A DNA stretch of 54,528 nt, taken from the NCBI GenBank assembly GCA_902603905.1, contig CACKWM010000006.1, positions 1 to 54,528 of the forward strand, given 5' to 3'. The DNA comes from an uncultured Pelagibacteraceae bacterium. Lineage in GTDB: Bacteria > Pseudomonadota > Alphaproteobacteria > Pelagibacterales > Pelagibacteraceae. Below are positions 51,322 to 54,528 of the stretch, piece by piece (position 1 is the first letter of the stretch; every line of letters begins with the position of its first letter). A program made the translations under genes and the position numbers. The notes under the pieces were generated by a model, which saw only the letters and a list, made by a program, of their open reading frames with translations, was not told the DNA's origin and did no database searches.

Positions 51322-51471
51322 TTAATTTAACATTAAAAAAGTGCCTAAAAAAATTATCATCCAGTAGATGAACAACGTAAAATTGACTCCAGTTTTCACA
51401 AAATTAATAGTTAAATTTTGAGGCAATTTTTTTAAAATTTTTCTATAATTTTGATTAAAGACTTGGAACAT
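51322..51471 (-). CDS. Small 49-aa single-helix membrane protein
   Basis: A short open frame from ATG 51471 to TAA 51324-51322. GGAG lies 5 nt before the ATG, one of the better ribosome-binding sites in the window. The first 28 residues are polar and basic; residues 31-48 form one hydrophobic segment (FTLFIYWMIIFLGTFLML), so it should be a membrane protein with its basic end probably inside. It ends 8 nt before the TSUP exporter. I do not recognise a family. An accessory subunit for the exporter is only a guess. Confidence 0.6.
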   Translation of the reverse strand: MFQVFNQNYRKILKKLPQNLTINFVKTGVNFTLFIYWMIIFLGTFLMLN

Positions 51472-51567
51472 TTTTTCTCCGTAACATAACTAAAAGCCTT
51501 TTGCTATAATTATTTTAGCAATTCGCAATTTTGTAGTATTAAATTTGGTAACTTGTTATATATAAAC

Positions 51568-51596
51568 TTGACGAGATCATTATCACATCTTATACA
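51568..51596 (+). promoter_or_regulatory. Sigma70-type promoter for rpmB
   Basis: TTGACG at 51568-51573 and TATACA at 51591-51596, with a 17-nt spacer. The predicted start is near 51603, about 11 nt before the rpmB ATG. It lies in the 142-bp gap between the divergent small gene and rpmB. Confidence 0.65.
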
Positions 51597-51613
51597 AGCA
51601 CTTTAAAATTATT

Positions 51614-51895
51614 ATGTCTAAAAAATGTGAATTAACTGGAAAAATACCTTTAAAGGGGCATAAAGTTAGTCATGCCAACAATAAAGTTAAAAGAAGATTT
51701 TTACCAAATTTAAAAAAGGTTAAATTTACCAGTAATATTTTAAAAAGAAATTTGAGACTTAACGTCTCAAATGCTGGGGTTAGATCAGTAGATAAAAAGG
51801 GGAGTTTTGATCAATTTTTAAAAAATGCAAAAAACAGCAATTTGTCTCCAAGATTAAAAAAAATTAGAAAAACAATTTTAGCAAAAACTGCTTAA
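51614..51895 (+). CDS. rpmB: 50S ribosomal protein L28
   Basis: L28 is a late-assembling 50S protein. The 93-aa protein begins with [23 protein letters not shown], the family signature with the conserved Cys and GxxVSH-type pattern, then [12 protein letters not shown] and [18 protein letters not shown]. It is normal in size for alphaproteobacteria. The stop overlaps the start of the next gene by 1 nt. Confidence 0.97.
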   Translation: MSKKCELTGKIPLKGHKVSHANNKVKRRFLPNLKKVKFTSNILKRNLRLNVSNAGVRSVDKKGSFDQFLKNAKNSNLSPRLKKIRKTILAKTA

Positions 51896-52443
51896 TGAAT
51901 AGGCTAATGCCACTTCTCCCAGTTTTAATGGGAGTTATTGTTTTATCATCAAATTATTTAGTTCAATTTCCGGTTAATTATTATAATTTAGAAAACATAT
52001 TAACTTATGGTGCATTCACTTATCCAATTGCATTTTTAATTACAGATTTAGCAAATAGATCTTATGGAAAAATAGTAGCACGAAAAATTGTTTATATTGG
52101 TTTTGTTTTAGGCGTTGCTTCTACACTTTTTTTTTCAACAAATTTTTCAGATTTAATTTCAATAAGAATAGCTATTGGATCAGGCACTGCATTTATTGCT
52201 GCACAATTATTAGATGTAAAAATTTTTGATCATTTAAGAATGGAAAAATGGTTTGTAGCACCATTAGTTTCATCTTTTATTAGTTCAATAGTTGATACTT
52301 TTTTATTTTTTTCCATTTCATTTTACGGAACAGGAGTACCTTGGATCACATTATCTTTTGGAGATTTGGTTGTAAAAATTTTAGTAGCTTTGATTATGTT
52401 AATACCTTTTAGAATATTACTAAATACTTTTAAGGCAGCTTAG
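51895..52443 (+). CDS. yhhQ: VUT-family transporter, probable queuosine precursor importer
   Basis: A 182-aa membrane protein with about six helices. It has the VUT (YhhQ/DUF165) signature: ILTYGAFTYPIAFLITDLANRSYGKIVARKIV at residues 35-66 and VAPLVSSFISSIVDTFLFFSISF at 121-143, followed by GDLVVKILVAL. Known members import queuine, preQ0 or preQ1 for tRNA modification. ATG 51895 shares a base with the rpmB stop. The substrate is inferred from the family. Confidence 0.88.
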   Translation: MNRLMPLLPVLMGVIVLSSNYLVQFPVNYYNLENILTYGAFTYPIAFLITDLANRSYGKIVARKIVYIGFVLGVASTLFFSTNFSDLISIRIAIGSGTAFIAAQLLDVKIFDHLRMEKWFVAPLVSSFISSIVDTFLFFSISFYGTGVPWITLSFGDLVVKILVALIMLIPFRILLNTFKAA

Positions 52444-52453
52444 TTAGAAATGA

Positions 52454-53332
52454 TTATTGGTATAAAAATTTATAAGATAAAATTTTATAAGCTAATTTAG
52501 CTACCAAAAAATTATAAGAATTAAATCCCTTGATTGGAGATAATTCATTTATATCTGCTCCAACAATATTAGAATTTTTTGCTGCTATTTTTATTATATT
52601 TAAAGTTTCATCCCAGAATAATCCCCCAGGTTCTGGTGTGCCAGTTGCAGGCATTATGCTTGAGTCTAATCCATCTACATCAAATGTCAGATAAACATTT
52701 TTATTTTTAATCAGCTGTTTAAATTTTTTTAAATTCCACTTAGCTTTATTTTTGGCCCAAAAGATATTAATTCTAGATGAGTTTTTTTTCAAATAAGAAA
52801 TTTCATTTTGTGAAATATTTCTTATTCCAAATGAAATTACTGATATATTTTTATTATCTAAGCATCTTTTAATCGCTGATGCATGTGAAAATTTTTCTCC
52901 ATTATAACTTTCTCTTAAATCGGCGTGTGCATCAAAATGCAACAAGCATAATTTTTTATATTTTTTTGCAAAGGGAGCAATACATCCAGGTGTAATAGAA
53001 TGCTCTCCACCTAATGTTATTGGAAAAAGTTTTTTATTTAAAATTTCTTCGTTAATATTTGATATTTGTTTTAGAGCTCTTTTTATATTTTTATCAATTT
53101 TAAATGGTTTTAATGTTTTGATTCCAATTTTTTTATAAGGTTCACAGTGTAATTCTTCATCATATAATTCTACTTGATGCGAAGCTTTAATAATTTCTTT
53201 TGGACCATTCTTTGTTCCTGCACCATAACTAACAGTTTTTTCTAAACCAAACGGCACAACAATTACTCTTTCTTTAAAATTAAATTTATTATCAATTCCA
53301 AGAAAACCATTTTTATTTGATAAATATTTCAA
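52454..53332 (-). CDS. speB: Agmatinase / ureohydrolase family enzyme
   Basis: A manganese ureohydrolase of 292 aa. Metal ligands are in place: H111 (GGEHSIT), D134, H136 and D138 (FDAHADLR), and D218 and D220 (FDVDGLDSS). SpeB hydrolyses agmatine to putrescine and urea. The family also includes arginase, guanidinobutyrase, formimidoglutamase and others, so exact substrate is inferred from the polyamine-type neighbours: it follows a deoxyhypusine-synthase-like gene by 5 nt, which follows a decarboxylase gene. Confidence 0.87.
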   Translation of the reverse strand: MKYLSNKNGFLGIDNKFNFKERVIVVPFGLEKTVSYGAGTKNGPKEIIKASHQVELYDEELHCEPYKKIGIKTLKPFKIDKNIKRALKQISNINEEILNKKLFPITLGGEHSITPGCIAPFAKKYKKLCLLHFDAHADLRESYNGEKFSHASAIKRCLDNKNISVISFGIRNISQNEISYLKKNSSRINIFWAKNKAKWNLKKFKQLIKNKNVYLTFDVDGLDSSIMPATGTPEPGGLFWDETLNIIKIAAKNSNIVGADINELSPIKGFNSYNFLVAKLAYKILSYKFLYQ

Positions 53333-53337
53333 TTTTT

Positions 53338-54381
53338 TTATCCAAATATTTTTGAAAAGTTTTTTCTAGTTCTGATTTTCCAGTCACCTCTATGATATGA
53401 ATCACTTGCAATTAATGGTAATACACTAGTTGCTTCAGCAAAAACCATTTGCTCTTTAGTTACATCTACTTTCCCCCAAGAACTTGCTTCTTTTAAAGTG
53501 GAACTACTACAAGCTCCATCTCTTGAGTCTGCAACTGTAATTTGTATAGCGTATTTATGCATTTCTACATCTTTTCCTAAAAGTTCAGCACAAATCACTG
53601 TATCTTGTATAAAGTTTTTAGGAACCCCACCGCCTATCATGAATAACCCTGAACCTTTTGATCTTATTTTTATTTCTGTTAATTCACGAAACTCTTTTAC
53701 CGAGTCAATACTTACGTGTTTTTTTGGATTTTTCTCTTGGTGCATTACCAATCCAAATCCCGCGCTTGAATCTGTAAACGCTGGACAAAATATTGGTACA
53801 TTATTGTCATATGCAGTTTCAATTAAAGAATCTTTTTTTTTTGAATTTTTTTTTAAATATTTTCCGATTTCATGAATAAATTCTCTTGATGTATAATTTC
53901 GTGGTTCTAATTTATCAGCTATTTCACATATTTTTTTATCACACATCTGCAATTCATCTTCATCTATGTAAGTGTCGTAAATTCTATCAATGTAGTTTTT
54001 TCTTAATTCTGTATCATCTTGAAATTGTGAACCTTGATAGTGTTTAAATCCCAAAGCTTCAAAAAAATCCATATCAATTATAGAAGCTCCAGTAGCTACA
54101 ATTGCATCTACCATATTATATTTTACTAAATCTTTGTAAATATTCATACAACCAGCTGCAGATGTAGATCCAGCAAGAGTTAAAAAAATTGTACATTCTT
54201 TATCTTTAATCATTTCATTAAAAATGTTTGCAGCATTTGCAGTTTCTCTTGAAACAAAAGACATTTTTTCCATTGATGAAATTATTTTTCTAGAATCAAA
54301 GGATGTAATGTCTATATGTTCTACAGGTTTTTTAAGGAAATCTTTTTTGCTGTTATGTCCAAGATTTTTTTTATCAGGCAT
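53338..54381 (-). CDS. Deoxyhypusine-synthase-like protein
   Basis: A 347-aa protein of the deoxyhypusine synthase fold. NAD-site segments are LTLAGSTSAAGCM and VDAIVATGAS near residues 68-99, and GSGLFMIGGGVPKNF near 245. The catalytic lysine that carries the aminobutyl group is kept: K304 in SSWGKVDV. Eukaryotes and archaea use the enzyme on eIF5A, which bacteria lack. Some bacterial homologues are thought to be homospermidine synthases. Position between a decarboxylase and an agmatinase gene supports polyamine synthesis. The ATG overlaps the upstream stop by 1 nt (TAATG). Confidence 0.85.
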   Translation of the reverse strand: MPDKKNLGHNSKKDFLKKPVEHIDITSFDSRKIISSMEKMSFVSRETANAANIFNEMIKDKECTIFLTLAGSTSAAGCMNIYKDLVKYNMVDAIVATGASIIDMDFFEALGFKHYQGSQFQDDTELRKNYIDRIYDTYIDEDELQMCDKKICEIADKLEPRNYTSREFIHEIGKYLKKNSKKKDSLIETAYDNNVPIFCPAFTDSSAGFGLVMHQEKNPKKHVSIDSVKEFRELTEIKIRSKGSGLFMIGGGVPKNFIQDTVICAELLGKDVEMHKYAIQITVADSRDGACSSSTLKEASSWGKVDVTKEQMVFAEATSVLPLIASDSYHRGDWKIRTRKNFSKIFG

Positions 54382-54528
54382 TAAGCAACAAGAAACGTTT
54401 TCTTATTTTTCTTGTCGTACATAGTCATTATTGGGTTATCATTAACTTCATATATTTCATTAGAATAAAATCCATTAAATTCTGTTCTAAAGGTTAAACC
54501 ATAGGCACCAAGTTGACCTAATTCAATA
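54381..54528 (-). CDS. 3' end of an ornithine/lysine decarboxylase-like gene, partial
   Basis: Only 48 C-terminal codons and the stop are in the window. They read IELGQLGAYGLTFRTEFNGF and end in a Lys-rich tail. The GAY-x(4)-R-T-x-FNGFY pattern is the C-terminal signature of fold-III PLP decarboxylases of the ornithine/lysine type. Such an enzyme would make putrescine (or cadaverine) for the downstream deoxyhypusine-synthase-like enzyme. Ornithine is the more likely substrate, but specificity residues lie outside the window. Confidence 0.75.
   Translation of the reverse strand, partial: IELGQLGAYGLTFRTEFNGFYSNEIYEVNDNPIMTMYDKKNKKTFLVA

Noticed and set aside
53498-53875. 125-codon open frame antisense to the deoxyhypusine-synthase-like gene
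   Set aside because: It is the complement of conserved NAD-site and C-terminal codons and shows no ribosome-binding site or domain.

Overview
The window reads as a piece of a SAR11-clade alphaproteobacterium (Candidatus Pelagibacter and relatives). It is very AT-rich, genes abut or overlap by 1-11 nt, no gene-free stretch exceeds about 200 bp, and gene content and order are those of a streamlined marine heterotroph. The clearest lineage marker is a dmdA gene that closely resembles the characterised P. ubique DMSP demethylase, embedded in a dmdC-dmdB-hydrolase-dmdA cluster. No rRNA, tRNA, CRISPR array, phage or insertion sequence was seen.

Layout. (1) 1-4389 (+): end of a ribosomal-type gene, trmD, rplS, then leuC-leuD-leuB. 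(2) 4416-9694 (+): DMSP demethylation cluster (acyl-CoA dehydrogenase dmdC, CoA ligase dmdB, an alpha/beta hydrolase that appears to start at CTG, and dmdA). (3) 9714-24162 (+): asd, sdhCDAB, mmsA, mdh, sucCDAB and lpd, i.e. most of the lower TCA cycle. (4) 24179-31050 (+): priA, then the F1 ATP synthase genes atpHAGDC. (5) 31047-37622 (-): one long operon read as rplU, rpmA, obgE, proB, proA, nadD, rsfS, ctpA, rppH, with a good sigma70-type promoter ahead of rplU. (6) 37687-40157 (-): metX-metW-gloB behind a SAM-II riboswitch whose promoter is visible. (7) 40358-42333 (+): hisC and prephenate dehydrogenase. (8) 42330-47534 (-): trkH broken by a one-base frame change in an A9 run, an AmpG-like permease, a cytoplasmic NlpC/P60 peptidase and a TPR-sulfotransferase. 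(9) 47626-50237 (+): class I lysS and pyrD. (10) 50234-51471 (-): a TauE/SafE (TSUP) exporter preceded by a small 49-codon membrane-protein gene. (11) 51614-52443 (+): rpmB and a VUT-family (queuosine precursor) transporter. (12) 52454-54528 (-): a polyamine set, read as a partial ornithine-decarboxylase-like gene, a deoxyhypusine-synthase-like gene and an agmatinase-family gene.

How the parts fit. DMSP-derived methylmercaptopropionate is activated and oxidised by DmdB and DmdC. Carbon from such substrates enters the TCA genes next door, and the F1 ATP synthase converts the resulting proton gradient to ATP. The metX operon makes methionine precursors under SAM control, which matters in a lineage that takes its sulfur from organic compounds such as DMSP. 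The - strand half is mainly housekeeping (ribosome, proline, NAD, RNA turnover) plus envelope recycling and transport.

The items most worth checking are the trkH frame break, the CTG start and unknown role of the hydrolase in the dmd cluster, the SAM-II riboswitch whose promoter appears to start transcription at its first stem, the unannotated 49-aa gene beside the TSUP exporter, and the deoxyhypusine-synthase-like polyamine cluster.
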